In this document: positions 7,991 through 17,065 of the stretch, in pieces | How positions within the stretch are numbered: the first letter of the stretch is position 1 | How the letters are laid out: each line of letters begins with the position of its first letter | Source: Ochromonadaceae sp. CCMP2298 | Taxonomy: Eukaryota; Sar; Synurophyceae; Ochromonadales; Ochromonadaceae | Assembly (NCBI GenBank): GCA_026770595.1 | Contig: MU634013.1 | Coordinates: forward strand, 1 to 17,376 | DNA: 17,376 nt | Reading direction: 5' to 3' | Notes under the pieces: generated by a model | The model's database searches: none | What the model saw: the letters and a program-made list of their open reading frames with translations, nothing else | Told to the model about the DNA's origin: nothing | Position numbers and translations under genes: made by a program

Positions 7991-10519
7991 ATGGGCAAGG
8001 GAAAGAAGGTTTTCCACAAGCCGCCGGGCGATCCGGTGAAAAAGGCATCGAGCAAGAAACAGAGCTTATCCACAGTCACTGTTGTCGGGCTTCTCGCGGT
8101 GGTGGTGGCAATCCTGGCAGCTCTTGTGTTCGGAGATCGTCCGTGGCCTCTCAGCCAGGTTAAGCAGGTTTTGTCGAAGGAGCCGGCTGCGGAGGCCCCC
8201 GACTACGTACCCTCCGCGCCCGGCGAGACGAACACCATCCCCAGCTACGACGAGTTTATCGCTCTATCAAAGAAGAACGGCTGGGTCCCCGCAGACCCTG
8301 TGCTAAAGCTGGAGTCTACTATCTCCAAGTACACTCAGATCTTTGACGTGGTGCAGGCGGGCGACTCTTCTAATCTGGAGCGGCTGCTGGGCATGCTCGA
8401 GCACGAGCTCAAGTACCTGCTGGCCATCCTATGCGCCTCCACGGAGCGCCCCGTGGACCTCACTGCCGCCCTGGGGCGCTCCATTGAGGTGCTGCAGGAC
8501 GCAGTCTACCGCTCCATGAAGACGGCCCTTGCCTCCGGGAGGGCCAAGATGATTACCCGGTCACAGTCTACCCCCCCACTGGGGCACTGGATGTTTTCGC
8601 CCAGCAGAGAAATAATGCGCGTGCTGGTGCTGGGCCTGCCGCACCTGCTCTCCAGGCCGGACGCGCAGCTCATCCAGGCGCTGAATCAGCCAGATGCTGG
8701 GGAAGTGGAGGGAGTAGGAGAGGCAGGAGCGATTGCAGAGGCAGGTGCTGGGGGCGATGTGGGCTCTGGCAATGTGTTCGACACTGTTTTACTGCGTGCC
8801 GTGCAGTTCCGCCTCTACCGCATGGTGTCCCTCATCGCCGCCTCATCGTTGGACCACACTACCACGCTGTCAGCAGCAGCCCCCTCGGCTGCTGCGCTAT
8901 ACGCCTCCCTGCGTACCGCTGTTTTCCACGGCGACGACGTGGCCGTGCTGCTGCTGCTCAAGGCTATCACCGCGCGGGTGACTGGAAGAATGGCGGACGG
9001 GGCACCCGGGGTGGCTGAGCCCCTGCGGAGGAGCGAGGAGCTAGCTCGCAGACTCAACTTCACCCACATCGAGCATCGCATCGCGGCGGTCAGCGGGGCT
9101 CTGGCTCTGGCCTCTGCTGAGGGCGCAGGGGCGGCGGCGGATGCGGTGGAGGGGGCGGAAGGCTCCAATACGGGAGCTGCGGCTCTGCAACGGTCCATGG
9201 AGGGCTTCGGGGTGTACAACGAGCAGATGAGCTTCCATCGCACAAAAAATCATTACTCAGCTGCTAAATGCGCCCACGCAGGGGCGGGGGGTGACGGCGG
9301 TACTACTCTTAGCGAGGGCGGCTTACTCGCCTTCCGTGTGGGAAGGGTGATGGGGGAGGGAGAGGAGTACGGGGGACTGGGGGAGGGGGGGACCTGGGGG
9401 TGGCTGAACAGGGGGAGGCATCCAGGGGTGGAAGAGCGAACCTGCGCCATCGATCGCGTGGACATTGCGCATCTGGACGTCGGTCGCTTCGTCCGCGACT
9501 ACGTCAGCATCAACCGACCCGTGATCATCACCTCCACCCCCGTAACCTCACCCGCCTCCACCTCTGTCTCCTGGGCTCTAGACGCGCTGCTGCAGAAACA
9601 CGGGGCAGTGAGCGACACCGCGGGCAGCATTCCGTACGCCACCCTCTTCGGAGGCAGCGAGCGTGTCTCCTCGCTGCGGGAGTACGTAGACCACCCGGCC
9701 AGAGGGATGCGCGCCTTCACACAGAGGCTGGCGAGCATCGTGTCGCGCAGCCCCGCCCTGTGCGACGATACAGGCGGGTATGTGCTCAACGCCACTCACA
9801 TCCTGGGTGCACTAGCCGCCTATAGCGACAGCAGCAGCGACAGCAGTAGCGGTAGTGGGGGTGCAATTATTGACGGTAGCAGCGACGTCAGCGGCAATGG
9901 CGGGGATGCAATGGGCGTCCTACCCATGTATGTGTTCAGCGGGGCGCAGCAGAAGCTGGGGCAGGCTATGCGGGGGGAGATGCTGCGAGCAGTGAAAGCT
10001 TTCGGCGACGCCCCTGCCTCTGCCTCAGCAAGCCCAGGCCCTTTGCTCGACCTCATGTACGCCGTCGACCGCACCTGTAGCAATAGCACAACAGCCTCAA
10101 ACAGTGGTAGGGCGGGGGCTGGGGCGCGCGCACGGGCGCGGGGGGGCTTCTCCACTGGGTGGAAGAGTCAGTTCTACTTGGGCCCCCCGCTCTCCGGGGC
10201 CCCCTTCCACCACCATGGGCCTGCTTTCAATCTGCTGCAGTTCGGTCGCAAGGAATGGACGCTGCTCCCGCCAGGCAGAGATATTTACTCCAGCGTTCAT
10301 CCACTCGAGTGGATACGCGACGGAGGGGCAGCCGCAGAGTACTTCCCCTACAAAGACTCAACGACGGAGGCAGGGGCAGCGGGGGCTGATGACATCCCCT
10401 GCTCGTTCACGCAGCACCCCGGCGAGGTGTTGTTTCTGCCCCGGCACTGGACGCATCAAGTGCTAAACCTGGCAGAATCTGTCGGTTTTGCTGTCGAAAT
10501 TAGCGATTATTTATACTAA
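7991..10519 (+). CDS. Membrane-anchored JmjC/cupin protein, JMJD8-like
   Basis: The ATG at 7991 (GCGATGG context) gives 842 aa ending at TAA. Residues 1-26 are basic, 27-47 form a single hydrophobic helix, and the rest looks lumenal, suggesting a type II ER or Golgi protein. The middle (about 90-340) is helical, with two units resembling degenerate ankyrin repeats (about 261-332). From about 484 to 842 is a JmjC domain: a DVGRFVRDYVSINRPVIIT entry strand, then GAPF-H-H-H-GPAFN (H740, H742), GRKEWTLLPP, and HPGEVLFLPRHWTHQVLNL with H822. The metal set is therefore HxH...H instead of the usual HxD/E...H. The FHxHGP, GRK-W...PP and GEVL-P--W-H blocks match JMJD8, an ER-lumen JmjC protein, better than histone demethylases. 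Differences are the long N-terminal part and low-complexity insertions near 560-660 and 700. Catalysis is unproven. A longer start at 7679 adds a second hydrophobic stretch but lies in AT-rich, UTR-like sequence. Confidence 0.75.
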   Translation: MGKGKKVFHKPPGDPVKKASSKKQSLSTVTVVGLLAVVVAILAALVFGDRPWPLSQVKQVLSKEPAAEAPDYVPSAPGETNTIPSYDEFIALSKKNGWVPADPVLKLESTISKYTQIFDVVQAGDSSNLERLLGMLEHELKYLLAILCASTERPVDLTAALGRSIEVLQDAVYRSMKTALASGRAKMITRSQSTPPLGHWMFSPSREIMRVLVLGLPHLLSRPDAQLIQALNQPDAGEVEGVGEAGAIAEAGAGGDVGSGNVFDTVLLRAVQFRLYRMVSLIAASSLDHTTTLSAAAPSAAALYASLRTAVFHGDDVAVLLLLKAITARVTGRMADGAPGVAEPLRRSEELARRLNFTHIEHRIAAVSGALALASAEGAGAAADAVEGAEGSNTGAAALQRSMEGFGVYNEQMSFHRTKNHYSAAKCAHAGAGGDGGTTLSEGGLLAFRVGRVMGEGEEYGGLGEGGTWGWLNRGRHPGVEERTCAIDRVDIAHLDVGRFVRDYVSINRPVIITSTPVTSPASTSVSWALDALLQKHGAVSDTAGSIPYATLFGGSERVSSLREYVDHPARGMRAFTQRLASIVSRSPALCDDTGGYVLNATHILGALAAYSDSSSDSSSGSGGAIIDGSSDVSGNGGDAMGVLPMYVFSGAQQKLGQAMRGEMLRAVKAFGDAPASASASPGPLLDLMYAVDRTCSNSTTASNSGRAGAGARARARGGFSTGWKSQFYLGPPLSGAPFHHHGPAFNLLQFGRKEWTLLPPGRDIYSSVHPLEWIRDGGAAAEYFPYKDSTTEAGAAGADDIPCSFTQHPGEVLFLPRHWTHQVLNLAESVGFAVEISDYLY

Positions 10520-10732
10520 TTAGGCATAAATAATGCGCGGTAACAAAAATAATGTGTGTCACTTGAGTTTCCGAGACCAGAATGCATGCCAGATTCAGAA
10601 AGCGCCATAAAGAGTCAGGATTCTAATGCGCGAAGTGTCACAAGTCTGCGGCTGACAGAGAGAGAGCAGGTCCAGGTCGACTGCGTTCGTCTCGCCGTCG
10701 GACGCCTCGCGCTATAGGGACCTAGCCGCTCT
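10520..10732. other. Short convergent 3' region
   Basis: Only 213 bp separate the stop codons of the JmjC gene and the four-helix gene, so both 3' ends must fit here. The first 30 bp are AT-rich (AATTAGGCATAAATAATG). No gene is visible. Confidence 0.5.
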
Positions 10733-11808
10733 TTACACCATCGGGCTTAGAACACTTCCCTGAGTTCCCTGAGTTCCTGCATTCGCGGAGGAAACAGCAG
10801 TCGGGGGAGCCACCAGAGGCGCGTCGATCTTCCTGCAGGCTGAGCTGCACGCGAAGCAGGTGAAGATGGAAGAGACCACGATAAGAGTCACGCACAGCAG
10901 GCAAGATACCAGTAGCAGCTTCGGAAGCTTGTTCAATATGAGGCCACAGTTGTCGGAGTTGTAGAGATCGAATTCGTAGCATTTGCTGTCCTCGCTGTTG
11001 ACGTCGTTGGTTGCCTTCACGCAGAGGCACTCGTAGTCAGAAGTGAAACTACACAGGCCGGCCAGCCCGGCGTAGTCTGCATTGCCGTAAAACGAATTCG
11101 TCTCAGTTGAATAGCAAGTCGCGAGGCTGTTGGTAAGACCGTAAAAGATCCCATCCGCGACGGCCCCAGCGATCGTAAGTACAATGGAGCAAACCCCAAA
11201 GACCATCCCCGCGAATACGACGTTCCTGGATGAAGAGGAAGGAGCAAGTGATGAGCGTTGGGGGGGTAGAGGGTCAGAGCCAAATGCCTGGTACTCAATC
11301 TTACCGACTGTTTGAGAACAAACCCAGAATGCCGCAAATGACGACACAAAGACCGGCCCACCATGCCCCCGCTCCCCACTGGGTCATGGCCTTAGCCGCT
11401 GAAGCAACGGCGATCTGTTTGCGAGCGATTCGGGTGCGCAGGCAGACAGGGGTAGAGGAGGTGGGGAGAGAACGGGTGGGGGAAGAGGGGGTGAAACAGG
11501 GTGCGGAGGCAGACAGGGGGAGAGGAGGTGGGGAGAGAACGGGTGGGGGAAGAGGGGGTGAAACAGGGTGCGGAGGCAGACAGGGGGAGAGGAGGTGGGG
11601 AGAGATCGGGTGGGGGAAGAGGGGGTGAAATAGGGTGCGGAGGCAGGTAGAGGAAGATGGAGAGAATTTGAGCAGCAATGAGCACGAATAAGCTGCGTGG
11701 TGCAAAATCAAAAGAGAGGTTGCCTACCTCCACGATTCCAACCACGACAAGAACACCGCCGATCCCCTGCATGGGCCACTTGAGATGGGGGGACTGATCA
11801 TCGCTCAT
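10733..11808 (-). CDS. Four-helix membrane protein with a Cys-rich loop, 3 exons
   Basis: In transcript order the exons are 11808-11728, 11414-11305 and 11225-10733; introns of 313 and 79 bp are GT-AG. The joined frame gives 227 aa ending at TAA. Helices are at about 13-35, 43-61, 66-90 and 166-190. The loop between helices 3 and 4 (about 91-165) holds six cysteines (101, 122, 130, 132, 146, 157), which suggests extracytoplasmic disulfides; the C-terminal tail is Ser/Ala/Pro-rich. The plan recalls CD20/MS4A or TMEM255-type tetraspans, but sequence recognition is weak and I give no name. Splicing from E27 to I28 is required for an intact first helix (GIGGVLVVVGIVEIAVASA). Intron 1 holds a 67-bp minisatellite. 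The start is the first ATG and shares an upstream region with EMC6. Confidence 0.75.
11433..11646. repeat. 67-bp minisatellite inside intron 1 of the four-helix gene
   Basis: Three full units (11433-11499, 11500-11566, 11567-11633) and 13 bp of a fourth lie head to tail, with only a few substitutions between units. On the transcribed (-) strand each unit is almost pure C/T and contains no AG. The array ends 16 bp before the splice acceptor at 11415-11416, so it forms an enlarged pyrimidine tract. Open frames across it on both strands come from the repeat. Confidence 0.9.
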
Positions 11809-12254
11809 GATGGACTGGATAGGCGAAATGAAAAGAACAGATAGACTGTACCGCGGACTGCAGATAAGTTAAATGGATAAAAGTTATCTTAACTGAACCC
11901 TCAATCTTCTCCAATTCTGTTGGTTGTCTTTCATTTTGAAGAGCGTTTTTTAATATTAGCGCTTTTTGAATATTAATAGTATAATTATTGCGCCTATACA
12001 TGTAACAAAATTCCACAAAATGGATGGGCCCTTTCTTTTTCGACGAAGGGGGATGAGAGATGAGATGGGGTTCTTGACTGCTTCCCCGTTGGTGGTGCAC
12101 AGCAGTCGCCCAGTCTGTTTCCTCCTTCGCCACCGGACCGCATTTCTTCGCTCTCCACCTGGTCGGCCACTTTGACGAGGATACAGAGGCTACTTTTGAC
12201 GAGGCAGGCACTGCAGACATCGTCCGTCTCTTGCTCTTCCAAAGCTCAACAAGC
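11809..12254. promoter_or_regulatory. Divergent upstream region of the four-helix gene and EMC6
   Basis: These 446 bp must hold both promoters. An AT-rich core lies at about 11935-12010 (TTAATATTAGCGCTTTTTGAATATTAATAG), midway between the two starts. No other gene is seen. Confidence 0.45.
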
Positions 12255-12581
12255 ATGGCAGAAAAGGATGCAAAGACCGACAATCTGTCGCCGGAGCTAC
12301 TGGGCTTCAACAACCTCCAGCTAGACAAGTTTCAGACGGTTCTTTACATAGCGGCGGGCATCATATCGGGGGTGCTGGGTCTCACGGGGGTGCACGGCTT
12401 GATCATGTTCGTGGCAGCCTGGGTGGCGGCTAGCGGGGCGATCTTGCTCAAGATGGGGTTCAATCTTCCGAAATACACAAACAATAATCTAATTGGCCTG
12501 TCCACAGGCGGAATAACCAACTTCGTAATGTCGTACGTCCTCTTCTGGACACTTGCATATGCCTTAGTGCACATATATTAG
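12255..12581 (+). CDS. EMC6: ER membrane protein complex subunit 6
   Basis: The single-exon gene gives 108 aa from the ATG at 12255, the usual EMC6 length (about 110 aa in animals). EMC6 is a core membrane subunit of the ER membrane complex, which inserts tail-anchored and multi-pass proteins. Three hydrophobic helices are visible at about 27-47, 49-66 and 86-104. Diagnostic segments are GVLGLTGVHG (39-48) between helices 1 and 2 and the C-terminal YVLFWTLAYALVHIY, which closely matches the YVLFWTFLYGMVHVY end of animal EMC6. The N-terminus is short and acidic/polar. The frame extends upstream only to a non-ATG codon. Confidence 0.92.
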   Translation: MAEKDAKTDNLSPELLGFNNLQLDKFQTVLYIAAGIISGVLGLTGVHGLIMFVAAWVAASGAILLKMGFNLPKYTNNNLIGLSTGGITNFVMSYVLFWTLAYALVHIY

Positions 12582-12743
12582 CCACAGGAGCATTGAGATC
12601 TTAAACACAATCAACGTCGATACATGTATTCGCCATTCTATCCCATTCGTGCACTACTGAAGAATCTAGACTTTAGAGGGTAAAGATTAAGTTGTTTACA
12701 TATAAACATTCTCTATGGCTATTATCTCTTGGGTCTTGGTCTA

Positions 12744-15305
12744 TCAGTCGAGGCGCTTGTTTCTCCAGAAGTTGGGGTCATCATGCAGGTAATCCGCCAC
12801 CGCCGATGGCCTCACCGGGTTCTCCATCGCTGCATCTGGGACCACCACGAAGCACTCCTCCTCGTTGGCCTTGGTATCTCCCACCCCGTCGGTGAGCAGG
12901 TGCTGCTCCACTGCGGTGAAGGCGTCCACCCACAGAGAGCCCATAGCTATCGCCTCCTGAGCGCACTTGTTAGCAAGCTCTGTGGCGGGCGCCAGCGCGA
13001 ACTCGGCCGGCATGGTCTCGTACACGCGGAAGCAGTAGTCGAGCACCTCGTGCATGCGTGGCTGCAGAAGTGCGTGCAGCTGCATGGCCCCCGCGGCTCC
13101 CCCGCCAGCCAGTGCGTCGCTGCCTCCGTAGGCGAAGAACGACGCCGCGCTAAGCCCGCCGCCCACCCGCTGTACGTCGAAACTGTGAGGACTAAGCGCT
13201 AACACTGATCGTGGAACGAGCTGCCAGAGATCGCGCAGCGGCAGAGAGGCTGAGGAACAGTACAGTTTCATTTTATCCGCTCGCCGCGCAGCTGCTAGTA
13301 TCTGCGTCCACTCTACTGCGATAGCTTCCTCTTTCCCCAGCTCTCGTGACTGGGTCTCCACACCTGCATACTCGCTGGGGGGCTCTACATCGCCACTGGG
13401 GTCTACATCGCCACTGGGGTTGAAGGTGGGATCGAGCTCATTGATCATATTGCTCAGCTCCTTGAAGGCCTCAGAATCCCCCAGGATCTCCTTGATACTG
13501 TCTGCAACGCTCTGGACGGCAGGCGTAGCAGCCAGTTCATCCGCACCCGCCTCCCCCGCCTCTGCCCCCGCCTCTGCGCCAGCGCCTGCACCCTGCGCGC
13601 GCTGCTGCTCCATCATCTCCGTGAAGGCGTTGTTCTTCGCCTCGATCTCCCTCAGCCTCGTCTGGTTCGAGAATGTCATTAGCTCCCTATGTGGCTGCAT
13701 GAAGGACCGGCGGTATTTGTCTAGCACGGCTTTTATTTTGGCCAGCTCAGCCGGGTGCGCCGCGGTATCCCCCAGCACCCGCGCTACCACCGTCTCCACA
13801 GTGGCAAACCCATCCGCAGACCCGCCGCCCTCAGCCTCCCCGTACGCCTCCACATCCAGTCCCAGCGCCTCCTCCATCTCCGCACACTGCGCCAGACGCC
13901 CCAGGTCGCTTAGGTCCACTGCGGCCTCCAGCGCCCGCCCGGCGCCAAAGCCCGTGCCCGCCAGAGACACCGTCTGCGCCCCGAATTCGTTTCGCATAAA
14001 GTGCATCGCCGAGACCACATCGTCGAAAACAGTGCTCCCCCGCTGTGCCTCCAGCCATTCCTCCCGCGAGGCCAGGATTCTCCCGAATATACTGTCTCTG
14101 TCCTTCCCGCCAATCGCCTCGACACCCGCTCCCGCCCCCACTGTATCGCCCCTCAACATCCGCAGCTTCTCGCTGGCCGCAGCAGTGCTGGCCACACTCT
14201 GCTGCAGCCCCCACGTCTGCGAGGGTGGCTGGCAGCACAGTCCCATGTAGATGTCGGGCACTACCACCACAGCCTGGGAGGAGAATGCGATCTCGTCTGC
14301 CAGCACGCGCACCGCCCTGCTGCGCCAGTTAGCCTCGTTGGGCAGCAGCACCACCGCGGGGGCGCTCCTCTCCCACGTCTTCAGCACGTCCTTGCCCGCC
14401 ACCACATAGGCGCGAATCGTGCGCCCCTCCGCGCCTCCAGTCCCAGCGGCGCCCCAGTCCGAGCTGGGGGGCGTGCTGATGCTGAGCGGCACGAATTCCG
14501 TCTCACGCCTCGACAAACCGTCCATCACCAGCTGATCCGGCTGCCGACTACGCCCCACGCCGCCCCCTCCTACGTTGTTACCAGATATGGGGATGGTGGC
14601 CTTCCTCCGCAGCACCATGAGGTCCTCTGCGTCGGGGCCCTGGTCGCTCTCTTCCATGGCCCGCCTCTCCTCCGCGTCTAGTCGGCGCACCTTCTTGGTT
14701 TCCAGGTCCGCCTCGTCGATGTACTGCAGGTTCGCGCCTAGCCCGGAGCTATGCGAGGAGGGGGTAAAAAAGGGGAAGGGGGTGAGACGAAGGAAGGAGC
14801 GCAGGAAATGCGGGGTGCAGGATGAAGCGCGATGTGTGTCCAGGTATGCAGGAATGTGCGACTCAGGTCCTTACGTTTCGTCGAAGTTGATCGAAGGGTC
14901 GACGATGTGCAGTAGCAGTCTGGTGATCATCTCCAGCTTGTCCCCTGAGGTCCGCAGATCGCGACTGCGCAGCTCTCTCTTGAGCCCGTTGTAGTCGTTG
15001 CTGAGCAGCAGGTTGTCGCGCCGTATGTCCTTCTCCACGTCGTACTGCATGTCTTCCGGGTCCTTCGGGCTCGTCATACAATCCAGCAACATTAGTGCCT
15101 CTCGCTTGACATCTATCTCCTCTGGTTTCTCTTCATCGGAGCTGTCAGCATCAGCCATTCTGAGGAGGAGTGTTGAACAAGGCTGCGGATGAACGAGCCC
15201 ATGCTGCTTCCCAACCACCCAGTGCTTGTTCGTCATGCCTGGAGCTCTAAAGTGGAAGCTAAGTGCAGCTACTAGGCACTGGAGGATGATGAAGCCCCTG
15301 ATCAT
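12744..15305 (-). CDS. Predicted plastid protein with SAP and dienelactone-hydrolase-like domains
   Basis: Exons in transcript order are 15305-14875 and 14748-12744, joined across a 126-bp GT-AG intron to give 811 aa (TGA stop). The N-terminus (MIRGFIILQCLVAALS) is a signal peptide, followed by FHFRAPGMTNK, fitting the Ala/Ser-Phe junction and basic transit stretch of proteins sent to complex red plastids. A SAP motif lies at about 98-133 (LSNDYNGLKREL...LRTSGDKLEMITRLL); SAP motifs bind nucleic acid. Residues about 274-760 look like an alpha/beta hydrolase of the dienelactone hydrolase family: AVVLLPNEANW, VVVVPDIYMG, then the elbow GTGFGAG (408-414). The nucleophile position of G-x-Nuc-x-G is Gly410. 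The acid loop GGSDAL (D688) is kept, but the usual HGF at the histidine position reads AEF (725-727). A roughly 200-aa insertion after the elbow includes Ala/Gly/Glu-rich stretches and a tandem PSGDVDPSGDVEP from an 18-bp duplication. A catalytically dead, DNA- or RNA-associated plastid protein is inferred. Confidence 0.7.
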
Positions 15306-15880
15306 CCTTCCAATCGAGACCTTGCCGATGAAAAACGATATTATGCCGACTGGTTGTCGGGCGGGCTTATCCGAAGAGTCTCTGCGTCGGGAGAGATGGC
15401 CAGCGCGTGTCCTCCAGCTCACCAACGATAGAGAGACCGAAGAACCTCAATTTCGCCACTGTTAGGCATCAGAGTGCCTGCAGGTCGAGATTCGGCAGTG
15501 AACATCAAGGAGGGAGAAGACACGGGAGAGAGATGGTCGCGGCAAGGTCTAAAGGTCCCCTCTCAAAAACCTGGGAATATGTAACCGCCAAGCTCGGCAA
15601 AACCTAGGAAAAGGATCGCAACTCCGTTTGTGTCTCCTGTCTCTCTGTTCCTAGAGCCGATCCCAGCATCACAATTCCGCGTCGCGCTCTCCTACGGTGT
15701 TCACGTCCCGCGGCGCGCCCGCTGTCTCGTGATAGCAGCAGCAGCGGCAGCGGCAGGCATCTGGCACCCCTCCGGGAGCGCTTGGAATCTTGTTCGCTTG
15801 GGATTCACCTTGCCTCCCCGATCCCCTGAAGAAGCACTACTTCTAAGGGTCTTGTTCAATCCATATATTCCTTGCTACTG
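15306..15880. promoter_or_regulatory. Divergent upstream region of the SAP/DLH gene and VPS25
   Basis: This 575-bp gap holds both promoters and 5' UTRs. CTCAAAAACCTGGG (15562-15575) and CTCGGCAAAACCT (15593-15605) match sequences at the two window edges, so a fragment of that dispersed repeat has inserted or persisted here. A GCAGCAGCAGCGGCAGCGGCAGG run is at about 15735-15758. Open frames are short and unsupported. Confidence 0.45.
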
Positions 15881-16538
15881 ATGTCGTCTTTTGAGACGAG
15901 GAGGACAGGGGGTTACACACCTCCTGAGTTCTGGAGGTTTCGGCCCTTCTTCACGTAAGTAGTCCGATCCCTTATCCACCCTGCTCTCGCAAGCTACCAC
16001 CAAGGTTGGTTGCATTAACGCTTCTGTGCTACGGTCCTTGACGTTTAATAATAGGTTACAGACCGTGGCGGCAACTAGAGACAAACAGCTGAAGCTTTGG
16101 AAGGAGCTGGTCCTGCAGTACTGCATCCAGGGCAACCTGCACAGTCTGATCCCAGCCGCATTCCCCTTCTTTGAGAATCCCAGCCTGGACAGAAAGATGA
16201 ATGCAGCGGGTATAGAGGCAGTTGTAAACTACATTATTAGAGCGGGCAATGCGGAGTGGGAGGACGAGGGGCACACTAGCTTGCGGATAATCTGGAAGAC
16301 GCCACTGGTGCTGGCTGGGGAGGTCTACCAGTGGGCGATACGAGAAAACCAGCTCGGACAGGTATCCACGATATATGAGCTACACTCTGGTGAGGAGCAG
16401 CAAGATTCCGGGTTCCATGGGTGCGACCCGGTGATCCTGCGGCGCGCGCTGGAGATATTGGAAAGCAGCGACAAATGCCGCATCCTCAAGGGCGCCCAGC
16501 CAGACGAGGATGGCGTCAAGTTCCTGGCCGTTAAGTAG
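15881..16538 (+). CDS. VPS25: ESCRT-II subunit VPS25
   Basis: Exons 15881-15954 and 16055-16538 join across a 100-bp GT-AG intron (donor GTAAGT) to give 185 aa. VPS25 is present in two copies in ESCRT-II and recruits ESCRT-III (VPS20/CHMP6) during cargo sorting into multivesicular endosomes. The first exon supplies YTPPEFWRFRPFFT, matching the N-terminal PP-containing, FFTLQ region of VPS25. Then come TRDKQLKLWKELVLQYC (first winged helix, about 30-105), the motif GNAEWEDE, the W-K segment at the domain end, and the second winged helix (about 112-180) with YQWA, YELHSGE, FHGCDPVILRRALE and GVKF near the end. Length fits the family (176 aa in human). Only splicing restores the conserved FFT-LQ join, so the intron call is firm. 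Confidence 0.93.
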
Positions 16539-16741
16539 ACTTACGGCTCGTAGAATCCCAGTTCTTAGTGTTCATAATTAGCATGTGCAGTTTATGTCTG
16601 GTCAAGTACAACAAAGTGTCGAGATTTTGCTACCAACTCTTTCTTGCGGTTGTGCGGGTGTTCCGACGGACAGCCGAAATGAACAAATTTACATTATATA
16701 GGGTACTATGGAATTATTTTCAATGCTCCGGAGACGATAGT

Positions 16742-17065
16742 TTAGTAAGAATCCTCCTCCATGATCTTGTGAAAGAAGAGTATCTGCGATTTCAGCTGGC
16801 TGATTTCCGACACCTTTACTTTGATCCAGTCCTCGATCATCGGCAGTGCAGAGGCCTCCTCTTCCAGATGCTTAGCTTCCGCGCTGAATTTCGCGGTCAT
16901 CTTGTACATCTTATCTGCTTGGTAGCACACCCTTTTCATCTCTGAGTTCAAGTGGGCCTTCACCGACACGAGCTCGTCAACGCTATGCTGGATCCTGCCC
17001 CGCGAGTTGGCGGAACCATCGCCGCCCCCGTCCGCCGCAGAGCCCACATCGCTGCGCTGATCCAT
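16742..17065 (-). CDS. Small coiled-coil protein, possibly BLOC1S1-like; 5' end uncertain
   Basis: From the ATG at 17065 (GAAATGG context) the frame gives 107 aa ending at TAA. A Gly/Ser/Asp-rich N-terminus (to about 22) precedes a continuous helical region rich in heptad-like Lys/Glu/Leu (about 27-103), without membrane segments. The block KMTAKFSAEAKHLEEE...MIEDWIKVKVSEISQLKSQI loosely resembles the C-terminal half of BLOC1S1 (its VENW...L pattern), a subunit of the BLOC-1 and BORC complexes of endosomes and lysosomes. The similarity is weak and another short coiled-coil subunit is possible. The frame is open upstream to 17221, but that part overlaps repeat-like sequence and has no ATG. A possible acceptor (TTCTCAG, about 17100) could link to an exon further up, maybe beyond the window. 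Confidence 0.5.
   Translation of the reverse strand: MDQRSDVGSAADGGGDGSANSRGRIQHSVDELVSVKAHLNSEMKRVCYQADKMYKMTAKFSAEAKHLEEEASALPMIEDWIKVKVSEISQLKSQILFFHKIMEEDSY

Noticed and set aside
11230-11628. 132-codon + strand open frame across the minisatellite
   Set aside because: It is an open frame produced by the 67-bp repeat (Gly/Arg/Glu-rich) and lies antisense to introns and exons of the four-helix gene.
11693-11727. A 35-bp GT-AG intron in the four-helix gene, ending at the AG at 11694-11693
   Set aside because: Splicing there shifts the frame into Arg/His/Cys sequence; the acceptor at 11415-11416 gives a perfect first helix and joins the correct frame of helix 2.
13420-14250. 276-codon + strand open frame
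   Set aside because: It is antisense to the SAP/DLH gene and gives Ser/Ala/Pro-rich sequence, a typical shadow of Gly/Ala/Glu-rich coding DNA.
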